Assembly: GCA_963821325.1 (NCBI GenBank)
Contig: CAWGDC010000004.1
Coordinates: 1 to 64,000, forward strand
Direction of reading: 5' to 3'
DNA: 64,000 bases
Source: PALSA-555 sp963821325
Lineage (GTDB): Bacteria > Actinomycetota > Acidimicrobiia > IMCC26256 > PALSA-555
Position 1 is the stretch's first letter. Every line of letters begins with the position of its first letter. This document shows, piece by piece, positions 9,944-18,210 of this stretch. Below the pieces are notes generated by a model. That model did not search any database, was not told where the DNA came from, and was given only the letters and a program-made list of their open reading frames with translations. Position numbers and translations under genes: made by a program.

Positions 9944-10484
9944 ATGAGCAGCGCGAATCGCGGCGTTCTGAAGCAGGACAAGTCTGGGCGCTGGTACTTC
10001 ACGGTGGACGTGGCGTCCCGTGGAGCGCCTCGCCAAGTGGTGCGGCGCCGAGGGTTTGTGACGAAGCGCGCCGCAACGGCCGCACGCTCGACCATCCTCC
10101 GCACCGTCGCGAGTGGCGAGCACGTTCATGCGTCGAAGCCGACGGTCGCGGAATGCCTCGACGGGTGGCTCTACGCGGCAACGTGCCCGGCTCCAACCAA
10201 CGACGCTGACCAGCTACGGGCGCATGGTCGCGATTGCCAAGCAGGGCCTGGGCCGAGTCCGTCTCGAGGCGCTGGGCGCCAAGGATCTCGATCACTTCTA
10301 CGCCAAGCTGCTCACCGAGGGACGTCAGTGCGACCGAACTCCGAAGAGTGTGGGTGGCCTGAGCCCACGCACGGTCCGGAACGTGCACACGATCCTGCGC
10401 AGAGCACTCGAGGACGCCTGCTGCGCCGGAATCGTCGTGGCCAACGCTGCTGACCTTGCCGACCTGTCGGGTTCTTCCGGGGCG
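9944..10484 (+). pseudogene. N-terminal remnant of a second tyrosine recombinase
   Basis: ATG 9944 follows AAGGGAGAACC. The beginning resembles the Arm/AP2-like DNA-binding domain of integrases (KQDKSGRWYFTVDV, RRRGFVTKRAATAA, PTVAECLDGWL). After a frame change near 10195 it continues into the SAM-like core-binding domain (LTSYGRMVAIAKQGLGRVRLEAL, LSPRTVRNVHTILRRALEDA, GIVVANAADLADL). It stops being integrase-like around 10465, before any catalytic RHR-Y domain. The same frame then runs uninterrupted into the next gene. As only the N-terminal two domains remain, it cannot catalyse recombination. Confidence 0.7.
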
Positions 10485-11606
10485 ATGTTCCTCAATGCGA
10501 ACGCTTGGACCCGAGCGGCTCGATCCGACGATGCCAGCCAGGTACGGCCAAGTTGGACCCGCTTTCCCCTCCCGAGGGGTCGTGTCGCCGGGCTCCTCGG
10601 CGCGATCGCGATCGGGGTCATTGCCACGGTTGGGCTCGGTGGCGATCATCCACCCGAAGCCCACGTCGTGTCCGCCGCTCTCGGATCGCATGCTGCCAGA
10701 GGGGCCCACCTATCGTGGTCCGGCGTATCGGTCGTCCCACCGCCGTCATCCGCAGGTGTGAGGGTGAGCACGGTGCCACCGTTGGCGGACGTGTGGGATG
10801 CGATCGCGCGCTGCGAGACGGGCGGCAACTGGCAGATGCAAGGCCCGCAATACTCGGGCGGCGTTGGCTTCCTCAATGCCGCATGGGACCAATGGGGTGG
10901 CCGAGAGTTTGCCCCGAATGCCGGCCAGGCCACGCGTGAACAGCAGATCACCGTGGCGGAGCGGATCCGCACCCACGTCGGGCTCCAAGCGTGGGGTTGC
11001 GCGACCACCCTCGGTCTCGTCGGTCAACCGGGATCGACACCTTTGAGCCCGGCAGGGTCTTCGGAGCTGAACTACAACTACGGATATGGCGGCGGCGCAA
11101 CGAGCGTAGGCACGACGGGCCCGTCCACGTTCATGCTCCCTCCGAGCAGCTTGGCGCCTCCTCCACCGACTGCAACGACGCCGAGCACCCATGTGGCGAC
11201 CGTTCCTCGGCCTCCTGTCGTTGCGGCGCCCACGCCCCCATCGCCGGGCACTGGTGCCCACTGGGACCGGACAACGATCCAGGCTGCCCTCAAGAACGGC
11301 ATGGTCGACTTCCACGACCAAGACTTCAGCCACCTTGATCTGTGCGGGGTCGACTTCACGGGTGTGAACCTCACCGGCGCGAACCTCACCGACACAAACC
11401 TTTGCGGCAGCAACCTGACCAGCGCCAACCTCACGAGCGCCAACCTCACGAGCGCCAACCTCGCGAGCGCCAACCTCGCGAGCGCCAACCTCACGAAGGC
11501 CAACCTCTCAAGCGCTGAGCTCGACGGTGCGACGCTCACTGACGTCGCCTGGTCAAACACGACCTGCCCCGATGGGCGCGTCGACCCCGGACCCAATCCG
11601 TGCTGA
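10485..11606 (+). CDS. Rpf-like transglycosylase with C-terminal pentapeptide repeats
   Basis: The start is uncertain; ATG 10485 gives 373 aa with a basic stretch and a hydrophobic helix (RVAGLLGAIAIGVIATVGLGG), an export signal or anchor. Residues about 104-180 match the resuscitation-promoting-factor lysozyme-like fold: VWDAIARCETGGNWQ, with predicted catalytic Glu111 in CETGG, then GGVGFLNAAWDQWGG and ATREQQITVAERI. A Pro/Thr-rich linker follows. Residues about 290-355 form pentapeptide repeats of the A(N/D)LxS type (NLTSANLTSANLASANL) and the end is Cys-containing. Rpf enzymes cleave peptidoglycan and promote resuscitation. The Rpf plus pentapeptide combination is unusual. The upstream integrase remnant is in the same frame, so a chimeric product from 10113 is formally possible. 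Confidence 0.7.
   Translation: MFLNANAWTRAARSDDASQVRPSWTRFPLPRGRVAGLLGAIAIGVIATVGLGGDHPPEAHVVSAALGSHAARGAHLSWSGVSVVPPPSSAGVRVSTVPPLADVWDAIARCETGGNWQMQGPQYSGGVGFLNAAWDQWGGREFAPNAGQATREQQITVAERIRTHVGLQAWGCATTLGLVGQPGSTPLSPAGSSELNYNYGYGGGATSVGTTGPSTFMLPPSSLAPPPPTATTPSTHVATVPRPPVVAAPTPPSPGTGAHWDRTTIQAALKNGMVDFHDQDFSHLDLCGVDFTGVNLTGANLTDTNLCGSNLTSANLTSANLTSANLASANLASANLTKANLSSAELDGATLTDVAWSNTTCPDGRVDPGPNPC
11421..11510 (+). repeat. Tandem 15-base repeats encoding pentapeptide repeats
   Basis: There are six head-to-tail 15-base units. The first five begin AGCGCCAACCTC and the sixth, AAGGCCAACCTC, differs slightly. Each encodes one pentapeptide (SANLT or SANLA). The near identity at DNA level suggests recent expansion by slippage or recombination. 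Confidence 0.85.
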
Positions 11607-12206
11607 ACGCCATCCGATAGCCCAGCTTGTAGACGAGGATGCGGCCCACGACGGACCGGCCTGTGCCCACCGGCACCGAAGCTTCGAGCTCACGCCGGTC
11701 GTTCCGGTCGTTTAGGCGTCGAGCCCTACTTTGGGGATCGCTCGGTGGCCATGCTCGTGCTCAGCAACACACCTTGTCGGCCCTCTTTTCGCCCGCGATG
11801 CTCTCGAGCTGCGGCAGCAACAACGACCGAATGCAGTGTCTACGCGACAGTGTGTCTTGATCCAGCATCAATCGTGTTGCAGCGGATCGCCTAGATGAAC
11901 GTGGGCGCGGGGTATGTCGGTCAGGCATTCGTCATTAAGCCCGACTCCGAGTCCACACCACGATGACGTCGGTGTCGAACCCCGTCACGATCCTGGTCGG
12001 TGTCTGCATCGCTGCGACCCGCACGACGCCGCAGCCGAGGCGGTGGCCCGACGGGTTGGGAGCTGTTGCGCGACGACGACCGCTCGGCCAAGTGCGGGTC
12101 GCAGCGTCGACAACCGCAGGAACGCTATGGTCCTGTCCTTGCAGGGGTCAGCGTGTCGGTTCTCAAACGACGGTCAGTCAGACCGACTGATCTGACGGGG
12201 GTCATA
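11607..12206. other. 600 bases without a supported gene
   Basis: Short open frames occur but show no motif or ribosome-binding site. A purine-rich GACGGGGG just before 12207 is the probable Shine-Dalgarno region of the next gene. No tRNA-like or CRISPR-like structure is seen. Confidence 0.4.
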
Positions 12207-12743
12207 ATGCGAGTCGTCCAGACAGCACTTGGTGCAGCCGTGCTCTGTGGAGGTCTGCTGTTCGGAGGAGCGGCTGCCTTTGCGCAGGCACCTTCGGGCG
12301 GTGCGATCCAGGTGTGGGGCACGCCCGCCGCGAACGGGAACGGTGGTGGATCGGTCCTGTTCACGGGTGCGATCGGTGATTCCGGCAAGTCGGCCAAGGT
12401 CAACTCGTCGGGCAAACCGACCAAGAACGGCACCTACACGCTGCTGGAGTTGAAGAAGGGCACGATCCTCATCAATCCGACGCAGTTGAACACGGCGATG
12501 AGCAACGCGAACCCGACATCGTTCAACTCGACGACCTGCTCGGGGTCGGTCACGGCCACAGAGCCGGTGCCGATCGTGAGTGGCACGAAGGCGTATGCCG
12601 GGATCAGCGGCACCGTGAATGTCACGGCCATCTTTGCGCTCGTCCTGCCGTTGACGAACGGGAAGTGCGACATGAACACGAACGCCAACCCCATCGCTCA
12701 GTACGGCTCGATCACCGGGTCAGGGACGGTGACCCTCGGCTAG
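12207..12743 (+). CDS. Secreted protein of unknown function (178 aa)
   Basis: ATG 12207 follows a GGGGGTC-type ribosome-binding site. The first 30 residues are a clear signal peptide (RVVQTALGAAVLCGGLLFGGAAAFAQAP, cut probably after AFA-Q). The mature part is Gly/Ser/Thr/Asn-rich, with two cysteines (in TTCSGS and GKCDMN) that could form a disulfide, and ends GSITGSGTVTLG. I do not recognise a family. It resembles small beta-rich secreted proteins common in environmental actinomycetes. Frame and composition are clean, as elsewhere in the island. Confidence 0.6.
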   Translation: MRVVQTALGAAVLCGGLLFGGAAAFAQAPSGGAIQVWGTPAANGNGGGSVLFTGAIGDSGKSAKVNSSGKPTKNGTYTLLELKKGTILINPTQLNTAMSNANPTSFNSTTCSGSVTATEPVPIVSGTKAYAGISGTVNVTAIFALVLPLTNGKCDMNTNANPIAQYGSITGSGTVTLG

Positions 12744-13012
12744 GAGCTGAACGAACGGGAGCGGGAGCGGCCGGACAGACTGATAGCGGTCGCACAACGC
12801 AAGTCTCCGTGGCCTGGGATCTGCTCGCCGACGCCATCGAATAGGGCGGGGATGAAAGCGGGTTCGGCTCTTTCAGGGCAACGTCCTCAAGCGTGGCGCC
12901 GCAACGGCCGAACAGTGCCATGACGGTGGCCGTCATCACTGACGAGTTTCGGCCGGTTACGTCAACGCTGTCGGACGCAGGACCGACCGCCAGGTCGAGC
13001 GGGGAGGACAAC

Positions 13013-13486
13013 GTGGGGCTAAGGCTTGCGATCGCGGGAGCCGCACTGGGCATCGTGTCACTGGTTGGCTTGATAGCGGCGGGACCGGCTACAGCAGCCG
13101 GAACCGGTGTCACCTTCCATCAGGACGTGTTCTTCAGCCCGACCCGAAGTCCTGGTTGGCCGACGGGTTGCGGGCCTGATTGCTCCCAGCGCGTACAGAT
13201 TGAGATCATCGATCGCTCGGGAGGCTTCAAACCTCCAGTGCGGGTGTTTCCGGGCCAAAAGGTTGACCTCGGCAATGTCGAGTCGATGGAAGTAACCGAC
13301 TCATACGAGAACCGAGGATCGTCGTTCTCGTACTTCTATTTCGTATCCGCGCCGAGCCAAAGTCGTCCGGTCACGTTGACGCTCACTCAACTCCATACCG
13401 GTGGGTATGCGAGCGAGTTCCGTGTCGACCTGCGGTGTCGTCGCTGGACCTCCGATAGTGGCAGCACCGAGGTGCCCTGCCGCTAA
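13013..13486 (+). CDS. Small secreted protein of unknown function (157 aa)
   Basis: GTG 13013 is chosen because GGGGAGGA lies just upstream and a signal peptide starts immediately (LRLAIAGAALGIVSLVGLIAAGPATAAG). The mature part has three or four cysteines (GCGPDCSQ, LRCRRW, VPCR) and short beta-strand-like stretches (VQIEIIDR, SFSYFYFV, RPVTLTLTQL). No family is recognised. It is the last gene of the lower-GC island before the core MgtE-like gene. Confidence 0.55.
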   Translation: MGLRLAIAGAALGIVSLVGLIAAGPATAAGTGVTFHQDVFFSPTRSPGWPTGCGPDCSQRVQIEIIDRSGGFKPPVRVFPGQKVDLGNVESMEVTDSYENRGSSFSYFYFVSAPSQSRPVTLTLTQLHTGGYASEFRVDLRCRRWTSDSGSTEVPCR

Positions 13487-13566
13487 CAAGGTTGTCGATC
13501 CCCCCGGGGCGGTCGAACCGTGGAGTTCAACGCCCGGCATCTCGCTCGGGGTGGGCCGCGGGTTCG

Positions 13567-14880
13567 CTACGCGCGGACCTCGCTGGTGGGCGGCGCGTGG
13601 CGGCGAGGCCGGGGCGCTTCCTCCACATCCTCGACGCGGTCCCACCACTCCTCCGGGACGGTCGCCTCGAGCACGTCGTCGACAGTGATCACCCCGAGGA
13701 GGTGATCGTCGGCGTCGACGACCGGCATGGTGACCAGGTTGAAGTCGGTCATGCGGACCGCGACCTCGGTGAGGTCCGCGTCCGTCGGGACGCGCACGGG
13801 ATCGGGTTCGGCGATCGTGGCCAGCTTGGCCCGCCCGGACGCTTGGAGCAGCGTGGGCAACGAGATGGCGCCGACGAGGCGGCCGTCGTCGACCACGAGG
13901 ACGCACAGCAGCGCCTCGGCGGAGATGCTCGAGGCCGTGCGGACGCGCTGCACGGCGGTCTGCGCGGTGGTGGTCGGTGCCAGGGCGAGGCAGTCGGGTG
14001 TCATGAGCCCGCCCGCGGTCCCGGGGTGGAACCCCAGCAGGGCGCGGAGCTTCGCTTGGGTCGCTGAGGGGAGCAGCTGGAGGATGGGCAGTCGACGCTC
14101 TTGATCGAGCTCGGTGAGCAGGTCGGCGGCGTCGTCGGGTCGCATGTGGGCGAGCACGTCGGCCACCTCGGGGTCGGAGCGCTCCCGCAGCAGGTGGATC
14201 TGATGGTCGGGCTCGAGCTCCTCGAACACGTCGGCCTCGAGCTCCTTGTCGTTGCCGACGGTGTCGAGGATCTCCTCGCTCTCGTCGTGGGTCGCCTCCT
14301 CGACGAGGTCGGCCAGCTGGGCCGGTCGTAGCCGCCGCAGCCGGGAGAACGGGGCTCGGAGACGGGCCGTGGCGTCGTGGCCGATGAGCGCCTCGAAGTC
14401 CGACCAGTCCTGCGGGACGTGCGCCGGCGCGCCCCGCCGCAGTCGCGCCAGCGGCCCCCGCGGTGACGTGTCGATCCCCGCGAGCACCCACCCCTCATCG
14501 GTTTCGACGAGCTGCGCGTCGCGGGCGCGGACGAGGTGCGCCGCCGTGACGTCGATGAGCCGGTGGCCGAGGAGGAGGTCGCGCCGCAGGAGGATCTCGC
14601 CGTCGCGCCGCTCGAACGCGCGCAGGTCGATGCGCGCCGTGGTCAACGCGACCGCCTCCGCGGTGAGGTCGGCTACGAGGTCGCGCGGGACGAAGAGGTC
14701 CCGGCCACCGACGGTGACGACGAGGCCCGTGACGGGTGGACGGTGACCCGGCCCCAGCTCGAGGCGGACGATCGCGTCCTTGATCTTGCCGAGCCGCTGT
14801 CCGTCGTGCGCCCGCACGGCGCGGCCGAGCACGTCCGAGAGCCACACGCTGCGGGTCTGTGTCCGCGCGACGTGTGTCAC
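13567..14880 (-). CDS. Soluble MgtE-N / CBS-domain protein with N-terminal PRC-like domain
   Basis: About 437 aa from GTG 14880; other starts upstream are possible. Residues about 8-85 resemble a PRC-barrel (VWLSDVLGRAVRAHDGQRLG, GRDLFVPRDLV). Residues about 180-270 match the MgtE N-terminal helical domain (RPAQLADLVEEA, EADVFEELEPDHQIHLLRE, MRPDDAADLLTELDQERR, LLGFHPGTAGGLMT). A CBS pair follows (about 290-410: LLCVLVVDDGRLVGAISL, NLVTMPVVDADDHLLGVITV). The MgtE channel transmembrane domain is absent: the protein ends EAPRPRRHAPPTSEVRA. In MgtE these cytosolic domains sense Mg2+ and gate the pore, so a free-standing Mg2+ sensor for the divergent NRAMP-type transporter is inferred. Confidence 0.8.
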   Translation of the reverse strand: MTHVARTQTRSVWLSDVLGRAVRAHDGQRLGKIKDAIVRLELGPGHRPPVTGLVVTVGGRDLFVPRDLVADLTAEAVALTTARIDLRAFERRDGEILLRRDLLLGHRLIDVTAAHLVRARDAQLVETDEGWVLAGIDTSPRGPLARLRRGAPAHVPQDWSDFEALIGHDATARLRAPFSRLRRLRPAQLADLVEEATHDESEEILDTVGNDKELEADVFEELEPDHQIHLLRERSDPEVADVLAHMRPDDAADLLTELDQERRLPILQLLPSATQAKLRALLGFHPGTAGGLMTPDCLALAPTTTAQTAVQRVRTASSISAEALLCVLVVDDGRLVGAISLPTLLQASGRAKLATIAEPDPVRVPTDADLTEVAVRMTDFNLVTMPVVDADDHLLGVITVDDVLEATVPEEWWDRVEDVEEAPRPRRHAPPTSEVRA

Positions 14881-15268
14881 CGGACCCGGACGGTTGCTCG
14901 ATGTGGTGATGCCTGGCAGTATGGCGCATCGTCGCACGCTGTGGCACGAACGCGAGAGGAGGTGGCTCGATGCGGGCAAGACCCCGAAGTCCCGAGCTGC
15001 CTCCACCGCGGTGCTCATCGTGCGTTGCGGACTGAGCTGCACCGATTGAGCAGGGTCGCCGCCTGATCGCGGCGGAGCCGGCCGGTCCGGTCGTTCCGTC
15101 TCCGTTCGCCACCGTGGGGATGACGGGCCGCGCCCGCCGTGCGCCGTCACTTCCCGTGAGCACCCCGGCTGAGGCAGCCCGCCGGTGCATCCCACGACGG
15201 GGGAGCCACCGCGCGTCCGTCCCCGCCGGCCGACCGACCGGTCGGATCGTCGAGAGGAGGTGCCCAGC
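14881..15268. other. Divergent intergenic region between the MgtE-like and NRAMP genes
   Basis: These 388 bases should hold both promoters. A perfect 12-base palindrome CCGACCGGTCGG lies at 15234-15245, immediately upstream of the NRAMP ribosome-binding site GAGAGGAGG. It could be an operator or a hairpin that masks the site. I searched by eye for M-box, yybP-ykoY and ydaO cores and could not support any. Confidence 0.4.
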
Positions 15269-16927
15269 ATGACCGAGACCGACGCGACCGAGCCCGCCCC
15301 GCACGCGACGGCGGTGCTCGACGAAGCCCACGTCGGCGACATCGAGGGCGCCCTGGGCACCGTCTCGATGTACGACACCGCGCCGCGCCGCACCTGGGCG
15401 CGGCGGCTGCTGACCCTGGCGGCGATCGTCGGGCCCGGGTTGATCGTGATGATCGGTGACAACGACGCGGGCGGCGTCTCCACCTACGCGCAGGCCGGTC
15501 AGCAGTACGGGACGACGCTGCTGTGGGTCATGCTGCTGCTCATCCCGGTGCTGATCATCAACCAGGAGATGGTCGTGCGCCTCGGCTCGGTCAGCGGCGT
15601 CGGGCACGCCCGCCTGATCCGGGAGCGGTTCGGGCGCTTCTGGGCCTGGTTCTCCGTCGGGGACCTCTTCTTCTTGAACTTCCTCACGATCGTGACCGAG
15701 TTCATCGGCGTGAGCCTCGGGCTGAGCTACTTCGGGGTGCAGCCCACCCTCAGCGTCCCCTTCGCGGGCGCGGCGCTCATCGCGTTCACCGTCACCGGCA
15801 GCTTCCGCCGCTGGGAGCGGTTCATGTTCGCGCTCGTCGCGGTGAGCTTCCTGTTCATCCCGCTGATCGTGATGACGCACCCGCACGGCCCGGTCGAGAT
15901 CCTCCGCCACACCTTCGTCCCCGGCGTGCAGGGCGGCTTCAACAGCGCCGCGATCCTGCTCCTCGTGGCGATCATCGGGACGACCATCGCGCCGTGGCAG
16001 CTGTTCTTCCAGCAGTCGAACGTCATCGACAAGCGGATCACGCCCCGCTGGATCCGCTACGAGCGGGCCGACACCATCATCGGCGCATTCATCACGAACA
16101 TCGCGGGCGGCGGCTACATGATCTTCACCGCGTTCGCGGTCGCCGGGACGGCGTTCTTCGGTCAATTCACCGATGCCGGTGGCGTCGCGAACGCCTTGCA
16201 CCACACCGTCGGCTACTGGGCGGGCGCGTTCTTCGCGATCATCCTCATCGACGCGTCGATCATCGGTGCCTGCTGCGTGACCCTGTCATCGGCCTACGCC
16301 TTCGGGGACACGTTCAACCTCACGCACTCGCTGCACCGCAAGTTCACCGAGGCGAAGGGCTTCTACAGCGCCTACGCGCTCCAGGTCGCGTTCGCCGCGG
16401 CGATCGTCCTCATCCCCAACGCGCCGCTCGGAACCCTCACCGAGTACGTGCAGGTCCTGGCCGGCGTGCTGCTGCCCAGCGCCACCCTGTTCCTCCTGCT
16501 GCTCTGCAACGACCAGGGTGTCCTCGGGCCGTGGGTGAACCGGCGGTGGCTCAACGTGGTCACCGGGCTGATCATCGCCGTGCTCGTGGTGCTGTCGCTC
16601 ATCCTGACGGTGAACGTGCTCTACCCCCACGTCGACGTGCCCACGATGACCGGCGGCTTGTTCGCGGGCATGGGCGTCGCCCTCGTCGTCGGCGGGGCGG
16701 TCGCCCTCGTGCGGCGTCGACGGCTGCGACGGGTCGGGCAGGCGGTCGACGCGCTGGCCGCCGTCCGGCACCTCGACCGCGACACGTGGCGAATGCCGCC
16801 GCTCGCGCTCGTGTCCCGGCCGGTCACGACGCGGTTCCGCACCCTCTGCCTCGTCACGCTGCGCGGGTACCTCGTGGTCGCCGTCGTCATGATCGCGATC
16901 AAGCTCGGCACCGCGGTCATCCACTAG
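15269..16927 (+). CDS. NRAMP-family divalent metal transporter, magnesium-type (NRMT-like)
   Basis: 552 aa with about eleven transmembrane helices; ATG 15269 follows GAGAGGAGGTGCCCAGC. The fold is SLC11/NRAMP: helix 1 GPGLIVMIGDNDAGG and helix 6 IIGTTIAPWQLFFQQS. Classical Mn/Fe transporters have DPGN in helix 1 and a metal-binding Met before Pro in helix 6. Here helix 1 reads DND (residues 64-66) and helix 6 has Ala241 in place of Met. Loss of the Met thioether is the hallmark of NRAMP-related magnesium transporters. Together with the neighbouring MgtE-like sensor, Mg2+ uptake is the better prediction, although Mn2+ transport cannot be excluded. A hairpin follows the stop directly. Confidence 0.85.
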   Translation: MTETDATEPAPHATAVLDEAHVGDIEGALGTVSMYDTAPRRTWARRLLTLAAIVGPGLIVMIGDNDAGGVSTYAQAGQQYGTTLLWVMLLLIPVLIINQEMVVRLGSVSGVGHARLIRERFGRFWAWFSVGDLFFLNFLTIVTEFIGVSLGLSYFGVQPTLSVPFAGAALIAFTVTGSFRRWERFMFALVAVSFLFIPLIVMTHPHGPVEILRHTFVPGVQGGFNSAAILLLVAIIGTTIAPWQLFFQQSNVIDKRITPRWIRYERADTIIGAFITNIAGGGYMIFTAFAVAGTAFFGQFTDAGGVANALHHTVGYWAGAFFAIILIDASIIGACCVTLSSAYAFGDTFNLTHSLHRKFTEAKGFYSAYALQVAFAAAIVLIPNAPLGTLTEYVQVLAGVLLPSATLFLLLLCNDQGVLGPWVNRRWLNVVTGLIIAVLVVLSLILTVNVLYPHVDVPTMTGGLFAGMGVALVVGGAVALVRRRRLRRVGQAVDALAAVRHLDRDTWRMPPLALVSRPVTTRFRTLCLVTLRGYLVVAVVMIAIKLGTAVIH

Positions 16928-16928
16928 A

Positions 16929-16951
16929 CCGCCGGCCCTACAGGCCGGCGG
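16929..16951 (+). terminator. Hairpin terminator after NRAMP gene
   Basis: The stem CCGCCGGCC / GGCCGGCGG (nine pairs) with loop CTACA begins two bases after the TAG. There is no T-tract. Confidence 0.6.
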
Positions 16952-17000
16952 GCTGGCGGTCGATCATCACCCCCATGCGTGACCGACCCCGCCGGTCGTC

Positions 17001-17405
17001 GTGAGTCCCGAGATCCTCGTCGGCGCGGCCGTCGCGATGGCCGCCGGGGCGACCCTCGTCGTCGCCGCCCAACCCGGCGCGGCCTGGCGGGACGCCGCCG
17101 AGCACACCCGGGCGTGCTGGCTCGGCTGGGCGCTCCTCGCCGCCGGGCTCGGCGCGGCCGGGCTGCTGCGGGCCGGGATCACCTGGGCGAGCGTGGCGTG
17201 GCTCGCCGCCTGGGTGGCCCTCGGATCTCGACCGCCCTCGATCGTCACCGACGTGCTCGACACCCGCCGGCTCGAGCGGCGCCGCCGGCTGCTCGCCCGT
17301 CGCCCCGCTGACCTCGGCCGGGTGCTGCCGCCGATCCGCTGGCACGCTGCCGACGCCCTCCCCGCCGGGCCGCGGGACCTCACGGCCCCGCGGCTCAGCG
17401 CCTGA
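17001..17405 (+). CDS. Small membrane protein of unknown function (134 aa)
   Basis: GTG 17001. Hydrophobic segments are visible at residues about 4-22 (ILVGAAVAMAAGATLVVAAQ), 41-58 (GWALLAAGLGAAGLLRAG) and 60-75 (TWASVAWLAAWVALG). A basic cytoplasmic-type tail follows (RRLERRRRLLARRPADLGR). No family is recognised. It stands alone between the NRAMP terminator and the lipoprotein. Confidence 0.5.
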   Translation: MSPEILVGAAVAMAAGATLVVAAQPGAAWRDAAEHTRACWLGWALLAAGLGAAGLLRAGITWASVAWLAAWVALGSRPPSIVTDVLDTRRLERRRRLLARRPADLGRVLPPIRWHAADALPAGPRDLTAPRLSA

Positions 17406-17478
17406 GCGGAGACCGCAAGCCTTTTCGCCCCGTCGTCCGTAGTGCTTTCGGTCAGCACGGACCACGGGGAGGAACCAC

Positions 17479-18024
17479 GTGAGGAAAGGATTGGTAGCCG
17501 TCGGGCTGTTCGGCCTCGTCGGCGTGCTCACCGCCTGCGGCGGGGGCTCGGGCAGCGTCACGGCGAAGCAGTCGAAGCCGCCCGCCGCGCCGCCCGCGAC
17601 GGTGAAGACGGCGACCTCGTCGCTCGGCACGATCCTCGTCGACGCGAACGGCCGCACGCTGTACGCGTTCATGCCGGACACGGCGACGATGAGCGCCTGC
17701 ACCGCGTCGTGCGCCATGCTCTGGCCGGCGGTGACCGTGACCGGCGCCCCGGTCGCCGGCACCGGCGTCACCGCGTCGATGCTGACCACGATCACGGACG
17801 CCAACGGCACCCAGGTCGTGTACGGCGGCCACCCCCTGTACACGTTCGCGAACGACCACGCCGCGGGTGACGTGAACGGGCAGGGCTTCGCCAACGGGCT
17901 CTGGCACGTCGTCTCGCCGTCCGGGCAGATCGTCACCACGTCGACGCCCGCGACCACGCCGACCACCCAGCCCACCAGCTCCGGCTCCGGGTCGGGCTCG
18001 TCGGGCGGCGGGTACGGGTACTGA
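17479..18024 (+). CDS. Secreted lipoprotein with Lipoprotein_15 (PF03640) repeats
   Basis: GTG 17479, 181 aa; the upstream GGGGAGGAACC is the ribosome-binding site. The N-terminus is a lipoprotein signal (GLFGLVGVLTAC), so Cys20 is likely lipidated. Two repeats typical of the 'secreted repeat of unknown function' follow: GTILVDANGRTLYAFMPD with CTASCAMLWPAV, and TQVVYGGHPLYTFANDHAAGD ending GLWHVVSPSGQIV. The tail is Thr/Ser/Gly-rich. The molecular role of the family is unknown; it is widespread in actinobacterial envelopes. Confidence 0.8.
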   Translation: MRKGLVAVGLFGLVGVLTACGGGSGSVTAKQSKPPAAPPATVKTATSSLGTILVDANGRTLYAFMPDTATMSACTASCAMLWPAVTVTGAPVAGTGVTASMLTTITDANGTQVVYGGHPLYTFANDHAAGDVNGQGFANGLWHVVSPSGQIVTTSTPATTPTTQPTSSGSGSGSSGGGYGY

Positions 18025-18210
18025 GCCGACCTGATCCGAGCGGCCGCCGGCGCGGCACCCCGCCCCGCCGCGACGGCGGGCCGCTCGGTGCGCACCCGAC
18101 CGGGCGGGTCGGCGTCTGAGGGGACGCGATCTGGGCAACCCCTCGAGCCGGCGCCGCCCGGTGGGTGCGCACTACCGGCCGGTGCCGGGCCGTCGCGCTA
18201 CGGTCCGCCC

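Noticed and set aside
11421..11510. Possible CRISPR-like array
   Set aside because: The repeats are contiguous 15-base units without spacers and encode pentapeptides in frame.
14881..15268. M-box, manganese or c-di-AMP riboswitch upstream of the NRAMP gene
   Set aside because: A few GGGGGAGCC-like bases resemble riboswitch pieces, but no complete core or pairing pattern could be drawn.
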